From Burkholderiales bacterium UBA4615 (GTDB taxonomy: Bacteria; Pseudomonadota; Gammaproteobacteria; Burkholderiales; Burkholderiaceae_E): a stretch of DNA of 13,611 nucleotides. The stretch lies in NCBI GenBank assembly GCA_002386465.1, contig DGIT01000107.1, forward strand, positions 1-13,611, given 5' to 3'. The notes below the pieces were generated by a model. It saw only the letters and a program-made list of their open reading frames with translations, was not told the origin of the DNA and ran no database searches. The first letter of the stretch is position 1, and every line of letters begins with the position of its first letter. Made by a program: the position numbers and the translations under genes. Below, piece after piece: positions 1 to 6,861 of this stretch.

Positions 1-1106
1 GCTGGCCAGTGATCTCGCGCGTGCTGGCACAGCGCGCACCCGCCAGCGGGGAAAGCGGCGTTGCGTTCATTGCGCAGGTGCAATCCCGACTGCAGGCCCG
101 CGTGGTGCGCGTCGAGTCGCTTGCGCCCGGCATCGTCGAGGTGATCGTTCACGCACCGGCGGCGGCGGCACGCTTCGAACCCGGCCAGTTCTATCGTCTG
201 CAAAACTTTGAGTCCCTGGCGCCTCGCGTCGCAGGCCCGGACGGCACCGTCACCCGCCTGGCCATGGAAGGGCTGGCGCTCACCGGAGCCTGGGTCGACC
301 GGCAGGCGGGGCTGGTCTCGACCATCGTGCTCGAAATGGGCGGCTCATCCAACCTGTGTCGGCAGCTTCAGCCGGGCGAACCCGTAGTCCTGATGGGCCC
401 GACCGGTACGCCCACCGAAATCCCCAGCCATGAGACCGTCGTACTGGCTGGCGGCGGGCTGGGCAATGCCGTGCTGTTTTCCATCGGTGCGGCACTGCGG
501 GCTGCCGGATCGCGGGTGCTCTACTTCGCGGGCTACAAGCGCATCCAGGATCGATACAAGGTGGCTGAGATCGAGGCGGCCGCTGATGTGGTGGTCTGGT
601 GCTGCGATGAAGCGCCAGGCTTCAAACCCGGGCGCGCGCAGGACAGGGCATTCCAGGGCAACATCGTGCAGGCCATGCTGGCCTGGGCGCAGGGGGAACC
701 GATGCACACCGGCTCGGGTGCACCCGACCAGGGGCCACGCGGGATCGGACTGAATGAAGCCGACCGCCTGATTGCGATTGGCTCCGACCGCATGATGGCG
801 GCAGTGGCCCACGCACGTCGCACGTCCCTGGGCGCGCACCTCAAGCCTGGCCACCGGGGCATCGGGTCCATCAACTCGCCGATGCAATGCATGCTCAAGG
901 GGCTTTGCGGCCAGTGTCTGCAACCCCAGACCGATCCGGCCACGGGTCACACCCGGCTGGTGTTTTCCTGCGCACAGCAGGATCAGCCGCTCGAGGCGGT
1001 CGACTTTGCCGCCCTGGATCAGCGGCTAAGACAAAACAGCCTGCAGGAAAAGCTGACCGCCCGCTGGCTGGCCCAGCTGACCCGCGACCGCCCGACGGCA
1101 GGCTGA
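1..1106 (+). CDS. FAD/[2Fe-2S] oxidoreductase, C-terminal part (5' end outside window)
   Basis: The reading frame is open to the first base (first whole codon at base 3), so this is probably the 3' end of a longer gene; a GTG at 9 is in frame but has no visible ribosome site. Counting from that GTG, residues 28-140 look like a ferredoxin-reductase FAD domain (Phe-Tyr-Arg-Leu-Gln-Asn at 61-66), 143-270 like an NAD(P)-binding domain (Ala-Gly-Gly-Gly-Leu-Gly at 147-152), and the end carries a PyrK-like cysteine set, Cys294, Cys300, Cys303 and Cys321, expected to hold a [2Fe-2S] cluster. This order matches dihydroorotate dehydrogenase electron-transfer subunits and related flavoproteins that pass electrons between NAD(P)H and an iron-sulfur centre. 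From memory, Burkholderiales have a protein of over 1000 residues with such a C-terminus behind a pyridine-nucleotide oxidoreductase domain; that is inference here. Substrate unknown. Confidence 0.75.
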   Translation, partial: WPVISRVLAQRAPASGESGVAFIAQVQSRLQARVVRVESLAPGIVEVIVHAPAAAARFEPGQFYRLQNFESLAPRVAGPDGTVTRLAMEGLALTGAWVDRQAGLVSTIVLEMGGSSNLCRQLQPGEPVVLMGPTGTPTEIPSHETVVLAGGGLGNAVLFSIGAALRAAGSRVLYFAGYKRIQDRYKVAEIEAAADVVVWCCDEAPGFKPGRAQDRAFQGNIVQAMLAWAQGEPMHTGSGAPDQGPRGIGLNEADRLIAIGSDRMMAAVAHARRTSLGAHLKPGHRGIGSINSPMQCMLKGLCGQCLQPQTDPATGHTRLVFSCAQQDQPLEAVDFAALDQRLRQNSLQEKLTARWLAQLTRDRPTAG

Positions 1107-1141
1107 CCTCTCCCGGCGGTCACGCGCTGGGATTTGGTGCA

Positions 1142-1171
1142 TTGCGGCAACCGCCTGCATCAAGGGATAAT
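1142..1171 (+). promoter_or_regulatory. Candidate sigma70-type promoter for phaZ
   Basis: TTGCGG at 1142-1147 and GATAAT at 1166-1171 are separated by 18 bases and lie 30 bases upstream of the phaZ GTG, in the 94-base gap after the preceding gene. A GGAG at 1189-1192 lies 8 bases before the GTG and is a good ribosome site. The boxes were found by eye, so this is a plausible but unproven promoter. Confidence 0.4.
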
Positions 1172-1200
1172 CAGCCTCTTACCGTATCGGAGCATCGCCC

Positions 1201-2448
1201 GTGCTGTACCAACTTCGCGAAGCACAACGAGCCGTCCTGACGCCCCTGTCCAGTTGGGCTGAAGCGATGAGTCAGGTGTACAGCAACCCGTACAGCCCGG
1301 CGGCATACATTCCGTTTGCGCCCCGTTTTGCGGCCGGTTTTGAGCTGCTGCATCGCCTGGGCAAGGAGTACGAAAAGCCTCCCTGGGGCCTGGAGACCAC
1401 CACCATCGATGGTGAAGAAGTCACGGTTGTCGAGCGTATCGAGTTGAGCAAGCCGTTTTGCCGGTTGATCAAATTCGAGCGACTCCTGCCCACACGCCTG
1501 AAGCGCCGCAAGCCCGACCCCACCGTTCTGCTCTTTGCGCCCCTCTCGGGCCACCACGCGACCCTGCTGCGCGACACGGTGCGGGCTTTGCTGCCGAACC
1601 ACGAGGTCTATGTCACCGACTGGCTGGATGCACGCACGGTTCCCCTGGCCCATGGGCCCTTCCATCTGCATGACTACGTGGCCTACGCGATGGAGTTCAT
1701 CCGCCACCTCGGGCCGCAGGTCCATCTGATCTCGGTCTGTCAGCCCACCGTCCCTGTGCTCGCCGCGGTCTCGCTGCTGTCCACGCTCAAGGACCCGAAG
1801 CTGCCTCGGACCATGACCATGATGGGCGGCCCGATCGACACCCGCCGCAGCCCGACCGAGGTCAACAACCTCGCCACCGACAAGCCCTTCTCCTGGTTTG
1901 AACGGACCGTCATCTATCGCGTTCCGGGCAAGTACGCAGGCGCCGGACGGCTGGTGTATCCGGGCTTTCTGCAGCACGCGGGCTTCGTGGCCATGAACCC
2001 CGACCGTCATGCCGAATCGCACTGGGACTTTTACATGCAGCTGGTACGCGGCGACGATGAAGACGCTGAGAGCCATCGCAAGTTCTATGACGAATACAAC
2101 GCCGTGCTCGACATGCCGGCCGAGTATTACCTCGACACGATTCGCACGGTCTTCCAGGAACATCAGCTGCCGGCTGGCCGCTGGGTGATCCCCGTGAACG
2201 GGCGCGACATGCTGGTCACGCCGGCCGATATTCGGAAGGTGGCGCTGCTGTGCATCGAAGGTGAACTCGACGACATCTCGGGGATCGGACAAACCAGTGC
2301 AGCACTTGACCTGTGCAGCGGTTTACCGACCGAGCGCAAGCACTACATGGTCGCAGAGGGTGCCGGTCACTACGGTATTTTCAGTGGCCGACGCTGGCGC
2401 GAATCGATCTGCCCGCGCATCGGCGCCTTCATCCGAGAGCACGCCTGA
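1201..2448 (+). CDS. phaZ: Intracellular polyhydroxybutyrate depolymerase
   Basis: This 415-residue protein is expected to hydrolyse amorphous intracellular poly(3-hydroxybutyrate) granules to oligomers and monomers, mobilising stored carbon. It closely fits the PhaZa1 family of Cupriavidus (about 419 residues) from end to end. The GTG start gives the family's usual Met-Leu-Tyr-Gln-Leu beginning and has GGAG 8 bases upstream. The nucleophile site reads Ser-Val-Cys-Gln-Pro with Cys180, the family's Cys version of a lipase box. The other triad members are expected in Gly-Glu-Leu-Asp-Asp-Ile (Asp357/358) and Gly-Ala-Gly-His-Tyr-Gly (His390). No signal peptide is seen, in keeping with a cytoplasmic granule enzyme. 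It stands alone, with no phaC, phaA, phaB or phasin gene beside it. The only close alternative is another PHB_depo_C-family depolymerase. Confidence 0.93.
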   Translation: MLYQLREAQRAVLTPLSSWAEAMSQVYSNPYSPAAYIPFAPRFAAGFELLHRLGKEYEKPPWGLETTTIDGEEVTVVERIELSKPFCRLIKFERLLPTRLKRRKPDPTVLLFAPLSGHHATLLRDTVRALLPNHEVYVTDWLDARTVPLAHGPFHLHDYVAYAMEFIRHLGPQVHLISVCQPTVPVLAAVSLLSTLKDPKLPRTMTMMGGPIDTRRSPTEVNNLATDKPFSWFERTVIYRVPGKYAGAGRLVYPGFLQHAGFVAMNPDRHAESHWDFYMQLVRGDDEDAESHRKFYDEYNAVLDMPAEYYLDTIRTVFQEHQLPAGRWVIPVNGRDMLVTPADIRKVALLCIEGELDDISGIGQTSAALDLCSGLPTERKHYMVAEGAGHYGIFSGRRWRESICPRIGAFIREHA

Positions 2449-2465
2449 GCGGGCGGGCCGCCCGC
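2449..2465. terminator. GC palindrome directly after phaZ stop
   Basis: GCGGGCGG-G-CCGCCCGC is a perfect 8-base inverted repeat around one central base and begins right after the phaZ TGA (2446-2448). As RNA it could fold as a 6-bp all-GC stem with a 5-base loop. There is no T run after it, so it is either an atypical terminator or a pause/mRNA-stability hairpin. Confidence 0.35.
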
Positions 2466-2515
2466 CTGCAGGTTCAAGACGGCCCGACGGCGCAGCGCCC
2501 ATACCGCGGACCCTC

Positions 2516-3214
2516 ATGCATACGGATGCGCACCGCGCGGCTATCGATGCACTGGAGCTGCTACTGCCGCAGACACAGTGCACGCAATGCGGATATGCCG
2601 GCTGTCGCCCCTATGCAGAAGCGATCGTGACGCAGGCCGCGCCGATCAATCGTTGCCCGCCCGGCGGGGCGGCAGGCATCGCTGTGCTGTCCGCTCACAC
2701 CGGGCAGCCGATCGTGCCACTGGACCCTGAGGCCGGGACCGAGCGGCCGCGTCGCGTGGCGCAGATCGTTGCCGAGCTGTGCATCGGATGCACGAAATGC
2801 ATCGAAGCCTGCCCGGTGGATGCGATCGCAGGAGCGCCCAAGCGGCTGCACGCCGTGATCGTGGAGGCGTGCACCGGGTGTGACCTGTGTCTGCCGCCCT
2901 GCCCGGTCGACTGCATCACCATGGTGATACCACCCCCGGGGCAGGAGGGCTGGAGTCGTGCCGATGCGAACGCTGCCCGAGCCCGTTACCAGCGCCGCAC
3001 ACAACGCATCGAACGGCAGCAGCTCGCGCAGGCGCATCGCCTTGCCGACAAGGCACAGCATCATCTGGATGAACTCGACGCCACTACAGACGGCGCGGAC
3101 GATGGGCTCGTCCAAGGCTCAGCGCAGGCCGCTGCCCAGGCTGAAGCAGCGCGCAAGCGTGCGGTGATCGAAGCCGCGGTCGCGCGCGCACGTGCACGGC
3201 TGGCGGGGCGATGA
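2516..3214 (+). CDS. rnfB: RnfB/RsxB-like polyferredoxin (soluble, orphan)
   Basis: A 232-residue iron-sulfur protein. Residues 20-50 hold a Cys22, Cys25, Cys30, Cys47 site of the Fer4_21 kind typical of RnfB. A 2[4Fe-4S] ferredoxin follows: Cys89-92-95-99 and Cys119-122-125-129, each ending in Cys-Pro. Residues 147-232 are a charged, Ala-rich, probably helical tail. In Rnf/Rsx complexes RnfB passes electrons to or from the membrane-bound subunits, but here the hydrophobic N-terminal anchor is missing and no other rnf/rsx gene lies nearby. The frame stays open well upstream of 2516, inside phaZ; the ATG at 2516 is chosen because the upstream residues look unlike any protein and overlap phaZ. 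The last bases overlap nth (ATGA), matching the rsx-nth linkage of enterobacteria. A general ferredoxin role is possible. Confidence 0.85.
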   Translation: MHTDAHRAAIDALELLLPQTQCTQCGYAGCRPYAEAIVTQAAPINRCPPGGAAGIAVLSAHTGQPIVPLDPEAGTERPRRVAQIVAELCIGCTKCIEACPVDAIAGAPKRLHAVIVEACTGCDLCLPPCPVDCITMVIPPPGQEGWSRADANAARARYQRRTQRIERQQLAQAHRLADKAQHHLDELDATTDGADDGLVQGSAQAAAQAEAARKRAVIEAAVARARARLAGR

Positions 3215-3900
3215 GCGCGACGCGCATCATGAAGCCCGCGCATCGCGCCGAACTCTTCGCGCGTTTCAAAGCGGCCAATCCGAAGCCGGTCACGGAACTC
3301 GAGTACAGCACGCCTTTCGAGCTCCTTGCAGCCGTCCTGCTGTCAGCACAAGCCACCGACCGCAGCGTCAATGCCGCCACCCGCAAACTCTTTCCGGTCG
3401 CCCGCACCCCGCAGACTCTTCTGGCGCTGGGCGTTGAAGGACTCGAACCTTATCTGCGCACCATCGGACTGTACCGTTCCAAGACCAAACACCTGATTCA
3501 AACCTGCGGGTTGCTGATCGAGCGCCACGGTGGCGAAGTTCCCCGCAATCGCGAAGCGCTCGAGGCTCTTCCCGGGGTGGGCCGCAAGACCGCCAATGTG
3601 ATTTTGAACACCGCATTCGGCGAACCCGCGATGGCGGTCGACACGCATATTTTCAGAGTGGCCAATCGCCTGCGACTGGCGCCCGGCAAAACCGTTCGGC
3701 AGGTGGAAGACGGACTGATGCGAGCCGTCCCTCCGGACTATCTGGTCGATGCACATCACTGGCTGATCCTGCACGGGCGCTATGTCTGCAAGGCGCGTAC
3801 GCCGGAATGCTGGCGTTGCCCGGTTGCCGACCTGTGTCCGTTCAAACCCAAGACCCCGCCACCCGCCACAGGAGCGCGCCGTGTTCAACCCGGGCCGTGA
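3211..3900 (+). CDS. nth: Endonuclease III, DNA glycosylase/AP lyase
   Basis: A base-excision-repair enzyme that removes oxidised pyrimidines and cleaves at abasic sites. The 229 residues align with E. coli Nth (211) along nearly the whole length. The helix-hairpin-helix reads Leu-Pro-Gly-Val-Gly-Arg-Lys with catalytic Lys126, and the catalytic aspartate is Asp144 in Ala-Val-Asp-Thr-His. The [4Fe-4S] loop shows the exact spacing Cys193-x6-Cys200-x2-Cys203-x5-Cys209. The ATG at 3211 overlaps the rnfB stop (ATGA), which suggests translational coupling. An in-frame ATG at 3229 would give an N-terminus closer to E. coli Nth and cannot be excluded. The last 20 bases overlap the next gene. Confidence 0.96.
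   Translation: MSATRIMKPAHRAELFARFKAANPKPVTELEYSTPFELLAAVLLSAQATDRSVNAATRKLFPVARTPQTLLALGVEGLEPYLRTIGLYRSKTKHLIQTCGLLIERHGGEVPRNREALEALPGVGRKTANVILNTAFGEPAMAVDTHIFRVANRLRLAPGKTVRQVEDGLMRAVPPDYLVDAHHWLILHGRYVCKARTPECWRCPVADLCPFKPKTPPPATGARRVQPGP
3870..3874 (+). promoter_or_regulatory. Ribosome-binding site fixing the DUF1841 start
   Basis: AGGAG lies 6 bases before the GTG at 3881, inside the 3' end of nth. It supports this GTG over the upstream in-frame start at 3782, which would lie deep within nth. Confidence 0.7.
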
Positions 3901-4309
3901 TGACGTCAGGCGTTTTTTTTGCGAGGCCTGGCGCTTGCGGGATGGTTCAGCTGCGGTGACGCCACTGCAGTCGATCGCCCTGCAATGGATGCACAAGCAC
4001 CCCGAATACCACGCGCTGCTCGAACAACCCGAGGCTGCGCGCGAAGCTGAGTTCACACCTGAGTCGGGTCGGGAAAACCCGTTCCTGCACCTGAGCCTGC
4101 ACCTGTCCCTGGTGGAGCAGTTGCAGATCGATCAGCCCCCCGGGATTCGAGATGCCTGGCAGGCACTGATGCGCACCACGCTCGACGAGCATGAAGCCGC
4201 TCATCGAGCGATGCAGGCGCTGGCCGAAACGCTCTGGGAGGCGCAACGCACCGGTTCGCCTCCATCAAACGAACGGTATTTGGAACGTCTGAGACGCGCG
4301 GGCGGATAA
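3881..4309 (+). CDS. DUF1841 family protein
   Basis: A 142-residue protein that I recognise as DUF1841, a conserved betaproteobacterial/gammaproteobacterial family without a known function. Family marks are the start Met-Phe-Asn-Pro-x-Arg-Asp, the stretch His-Pro-Glu-Tyr-His-Ala-Leu-Leu near residue 45, and Asn-Pro-Phe-Leu-His-Leu-Ser-Leu-His followed by Gln-Pro-Pro-Gly-Ile-Arg. The many conserved His and Glu residues (His-x3-His, Asp-Glu-His-x3-His near 107-112) could bind metal, but that is inference. There are no membrane segments or signal peptide. The GTG start overlaps nth by 20 bases and has a strong ribosome site, so the gene is probably cotranscribed with rnfB and nth. Confidence 0.85.
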   Translation: MFNPGRDDVRRFFCEAWRLRDGSAAVTPLQSIALQWMHKHPEYHALLEQPEAAREAEFTPESGRENPFLHLSLHLSLVEQLQIDQPPGIRDAWQALMRTTLDEHEAAHRAMQALAETLWEAQRTGSPPSNERYLERLRRAGG

Positions 4310-4424
4310 GCCGCCTTCGGTGGGCGCGCACTGACGAGCTCCGCACCCGCAGGCAGGGCATGGCATGGCACCTTGCCTCTGCTAACCTCGCGAGTTGCGC
4401 ACGGATTATTCGGGACTGCACACA

Positions 4425-5060
4425 ATGCTCGGTCGACTCATGCCCCGCGAGGGCCGCTTTTTCGATCTGTTCAACCAGCACGCCGATCGCATCGTCGAGG
4501 GCGCCCAGCATCTGGTGAACCTGATGGAGCACTACGACGACCCGGCATTACGCGAGCAGGAGCTGAAGTCGATTGATGAAATCGAGACCGCCGCCGACCG
4601 GATCACTCATGAAACGATGGCGCTGCTGCACAAGACATTCATCACGCCGCTCGACCGCGAGGACATCCACAAGCTGATCTCGACCATGGACGACATCCTG
4701 GATCTGACACAGGATGTGGCCGAGTCGGTCATGCTGTATGACATCCAGCATGTGACCCATGAGGCGATTCAGCTCGCGTCGCTGTCGCAGATGTGTTGCG
4801 AGCGGGTGCGAGCAGCCGTGGGATTGCTCCCCAACATGGACCATGCCGAGGTCATCCTGAAACTGTGCGTCGAAATCGACCAGTTGGAGTCTGACGCCGA
4901 CCGGGTCATGCGCTCGGCCATGTCGAAGCTGTTTCGCAATGAATCCGATGTGCGGCAGGTGATCAAGCTCAAGGCGATTTACGAGTTGCTGGAGTCGCTC
5001 ACCGACCGCTGCGAAGACGTGGCGAACCTCATCGAGAGCATCGTCCTCGAAAATGCCTGA
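4425..5060 (+). CDS. DUF47/PhoU-like phosphate-transport accessory protein
   Basis: A 211-residue, all-helical cytoplasmic protein of the PhoU_div (DUF47) family, usually paired with PiT phosphate permeases and thought to modulate them. It shows the repeated acidic motifs of PhoU-like proteins, which bind metal clusters in solved relatives: Glu-Ile-Glu-Thr-Ala-Ala-Asp (52-58) and Leu-Glu-Ser-Asp-Ala-Asp (154-159), plus Asp-rich segments near 77-94 and 194-199. The ATG at 4425 is chosen because Met-Leu-Gly-Arg-Leu-Met-Pro is the usual family N-terminus; a TTG at 4395 in the same frame would add ten unrelated residues. GGGA at 4412-4415 is a modest ribosome site. The PiT permease follows after 42 bases. 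I saw no clear Pho box upstream (4310-4424). Confidence 0.9.
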   Translation: MLGRLMPREGRFFDLFNQHADRIVEGAQHLVNLMEHYDDPALREQELKSIDEIETAADRITHETMALLHKTFITPLDREDIHKLISTMDDILDLTQDVAESVMLYDIQHVTHEAIQLASLSQMCCERVRAAVGLLPNMDHAEVILKLCVEIDQLESDADRVMRSAMSKLFRNESDVRQVIKLKAIYELLESLTDRCEDVANLIESIVLENA

Positions 5061-5102
5061 CGCATGGTCTGACGCAGCCTTACTGTCCTTTGCCCTGATC
5101 GC

Positions 5103-6107
5103 ATGAACACCCTCAACTTCAGCCTGAGCCTGCTGGTCTTTCTGGTGCTGCTCGCGTTGGCGTTCGACTTCATGAATGGCTTCCACGACGCGGCGAATTC
5201 CATTGCCACCGTGGTCTCCACCGGCGTGCTCAAACCCTATCAGGCAGTGGCCTGGGCCGCCTTTTTCAATGTGCTGGCCATCGCGCTCTTTGAGCTCAAG
5301 GTGGCGGCCACTGTGGGCAAGGGCATCGTCGACCCGCGGGTGATTGATCATCAGGTGATCTTCGGCGCGCTGGTCGGCGCGCTGGCCTGGAACATCATCA
5401 CCTGGCGATTCGGCATCCCTTCGAGCTCGTCGCACGCACTGATCGGCGGCATGATTGGCGCCACCCTGGCCAAGGCGGGCGTCAGCGCACTGATCGGATC
5501 TGGCATCCTGAAAGTGGCGATCTTCATCGTGCTCTCGCCACTGCTGGGCTTTGCACTGGGGGCTTTGCTGATGCTGGGGGTCGCCTGGGTCTGTCGCGAC
5601 GCTGCGCCAAGGCGTATCGACCGATGGTTTCGCCGGCTTCAATTGGTTTCTTCAGCGCTCTACAGCCTGGGGCACGGCAGTAACGATGCGCAAAAGACCA
5701 TGGGGATCATCTGGCTGCTGCTGATTTCAGCGGGCGCCACCACCACCGATCACTTGCCGATGTGGGTGGTGATCTCCTGTTATCTGGCGCTCGGATTCGG
5801 CACCCTGTTCGGAGGCTGGCGCATCGTGAAAACCATGGGCCAGAAAATCACCAAACTGCGCCCGGTGGGTGGCTTTTGCGCCGAGACCGGCGGTGCCATG
5901 ACCTTGTTCATCGCCTCTAGCGCGGGCATTCCCGTGTCGACCACCCACACCATTACTGGCGCGATCGTGGGCGTCGGTTCGGCACAGAAATTTTCCGCAG
6001 TCCGCTGGGGTCTGGCAGGCAACATCGTCTGGGCCTGGGTGTTCACGATTCCAGCCGCAGCGCTGATGGCTGCTCTGGCCTGGGCAGTTGGCCGGCTGAT
6101 ACTGTGA
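5103..6107 (+). CDS. pitA: PiT family low-affinity inorganic phosphate transporter
   Basis: A 334-residue inner-membrane permease that imports phosphate (probably as a metal-phosphate complex, with protons). The two inverted PiT halves are visible: Gly-Phe-His-Asp-Ala-Ala-Asn (26-32) and Gly-His-Gly-Ser-Asn-Asp-Ala-Gln-Lys (190-198), each followed by a Gly-Ile-Pro-x-Ser-x-x-His element (104-111 and 275-282). Hydrophobic segments make up most of the chain, with about ten membrane passes. The length is that of short bacterial PiT proteins; E. coli PitA is longer because of a larger central loop. It follows the DUF47 gene, the standard PiT partner. No good Shine-Dalgarno is seen before the ATG, so translation may depend on coupling. 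The stop overlaps the next gene's GTG (GTGA). The gene symbol is by family only. Confidence 0.92.
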   Translation: MNTLNFSLSLLVFLVLLALAFDFMNGFHDAANSIATVVSTGVLKPYQAVAWAAFFNVLAIALFELKVAATVGKGIVDPRVIDHQVIFGALVGALAWNIITWRFGIPSSSSHALIGGMIGATLAKAGVSALIGSGILKVAIFIVLSPLLGFALGALLMLGVAWVCRDAAPRRIDRWFRRLQLVSSALYSLGHGSNDAQKTMGIIWLLLISAGATTTDHLPMWVVISCYLALGFGTLFGGWRIVKTMGQKITKLRPVGGFCAETGGAMTLFIASSAGIPVSTTHTITGAIVGVGSAQKFSAVRWGLAGNIVWAWVFTIPAAALMAALAWAVGRLIL

Positions 6108-6775
6108 ACGAGCAACTCTGGCTTGAACTGCCACCGGTATCCGAGCGCGCGCCGCGTCGGTTGATGGTGTTTCTGCATGGCGCGGGTTCATCGCCTGAAG
6201 CCTTCGCACCCATCGCACTGGCCTGGCAACTGCGCTTTCCGGGTGCTGTAGCCATTCTCATGCAGGGACTGCGACGCTTCGGTGAAGTGGCAGACTGGTT
6301 CGATCCACGCGACGCCGATGGCCAGGCGGCTGATCGTGCACGCAGCGCGAGCGATGCCATGGCACAGCGCATCGTGTCCGTGCAACAGGACGTGGGCATT
6401 GATGCGCATCGCACCATCCTGATCGGCCATGCCCAGGGCGCGACACTGGCCCTGGACATGGTGCGTGCCCATCCAGGACTGGCTTCGATCGTTGTGGCCT
6501 ATGCGGGTCGTCTCGCACGCCCGATTCGCGAGGCTGAAGCTGTCGCCGGCACCATTCATCTGATCCACGGCGAATTCGACAGCGTGGTGCCCGCCGTTCA
6601 CGGGTCACAGGCTTACTGTGGACTAAGCGCGATCGGGACCGATGTGAGCCTGGACATCGTCGAGGACGAAGCCCATTCGATCGGGCAAGGCCTGGTGAAT
6701 CTGGGCACCACCCGGGTCATGCAGACCTTGTTTCGAGGCCGGCAGCGCGGCCGTCCAACGCCGCTGCTGCACTGA
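6104..6775 (+). CDS. YpfH-type alpha/beta hydrolase lacking the nucleophilic serine
   Basis: A 223-residue protein of the carboxylesterase/phospholipase (Abhydrolase_2) family, closest in my reading to E. coli YpfH: both share Pro-Gly-Leu-Ala-Ser (124-128), Thr-Ile-His-Leu-Ile-His-Gly (150-156), and Leu-Asp-Ile-Val-Glu-Asp (183-188). Residues 24-29 (Leu-His-Gly-Ala-Gly-Ser) form the oxyanion loop. Asp159 and His191 match the triad acid and base. The nucleophile elbow, Gly-Phe-Ser-Gln-Gly in active relatives, reads Gly-His-Ala-Gln-Gly here with Ala110 (GCC at 6431-6433), so the catalytic Ser is missing. The rest of the fold looks intact, with no frameshift or stop. The protein may be a non-catalytic binding protein or a recent loss-of-function. 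Its GTG start overlaps the pit stop by 4 bases, indicating coupling. I assign no substrate. Confidence 0.85.
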   Translation: MNEQLWLELPPVSERAPRRLMVFLHGAGSSPEAFAPIALAWQLRFPGAVAILMQGLRRFGEVADWFDPRDADGQAADRARSASDAMAQRIVSVQQDVGIDAHRTILIGHAQGATLALDMVRAHPGLASIVVAYAGRLARPIREAEAVAGTIHLIHGEFDSVVPAVHGSQAYCGLSAIGTDVSLDIVEDEAHSIGQGLVNLGTTRVMQTLFRGRQRGRPTPLLH

Positions 6776-6827
6776 ACGGTCATGGTCGGTCACTTCATGT
6801 CGACGCAGGCCTGCACTTAGGCAGACA

Positions 6828-6854
6828 TGCCGCCCGCGCTCAGGCGGGCAGGCA
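6828..6854. terminator. Hairpin between convergent genes (likely bidirectional terminator)
   Basis: TGCC-GCCCGC, loop GCTCAG, GCGGGC, one unpaired A, then GGCA: a 10-bp GC-rich stem with a single bulge. It lies between the + hydrolase (ends 6775) and the - hemL gene (ends 6862), 7 bases beyond the hemL stop. No run of T follows on either strand, so Rho-independent activity is uncertain. Confidence 0.45.
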
Positions 6855-6861
6855 CGCTTCC

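Noticed and set aside
1171..2292. 373-codon frame on - opposite phaZ
   Set aside because: Antisense to a clear phaZ with catalytic residues; the translation resembles no family.
2261..2515. N-terminal extension of rnfB into phaZ
   Set aside because: The frame is open, but the added 85 residues look like out-of-frame phaZ translation and would overlap phaZ by nearly 190 bases; the ATG at 2516 fits better.
4310..4424. Hairpins and a Pho box before the DUF47-PiT genes
   Set aside because: Only weak, imperfect stems (for example AGGCA with TGCCT around 4351-4378) and no convincing Pho box repeats were found in this 115-base gap.
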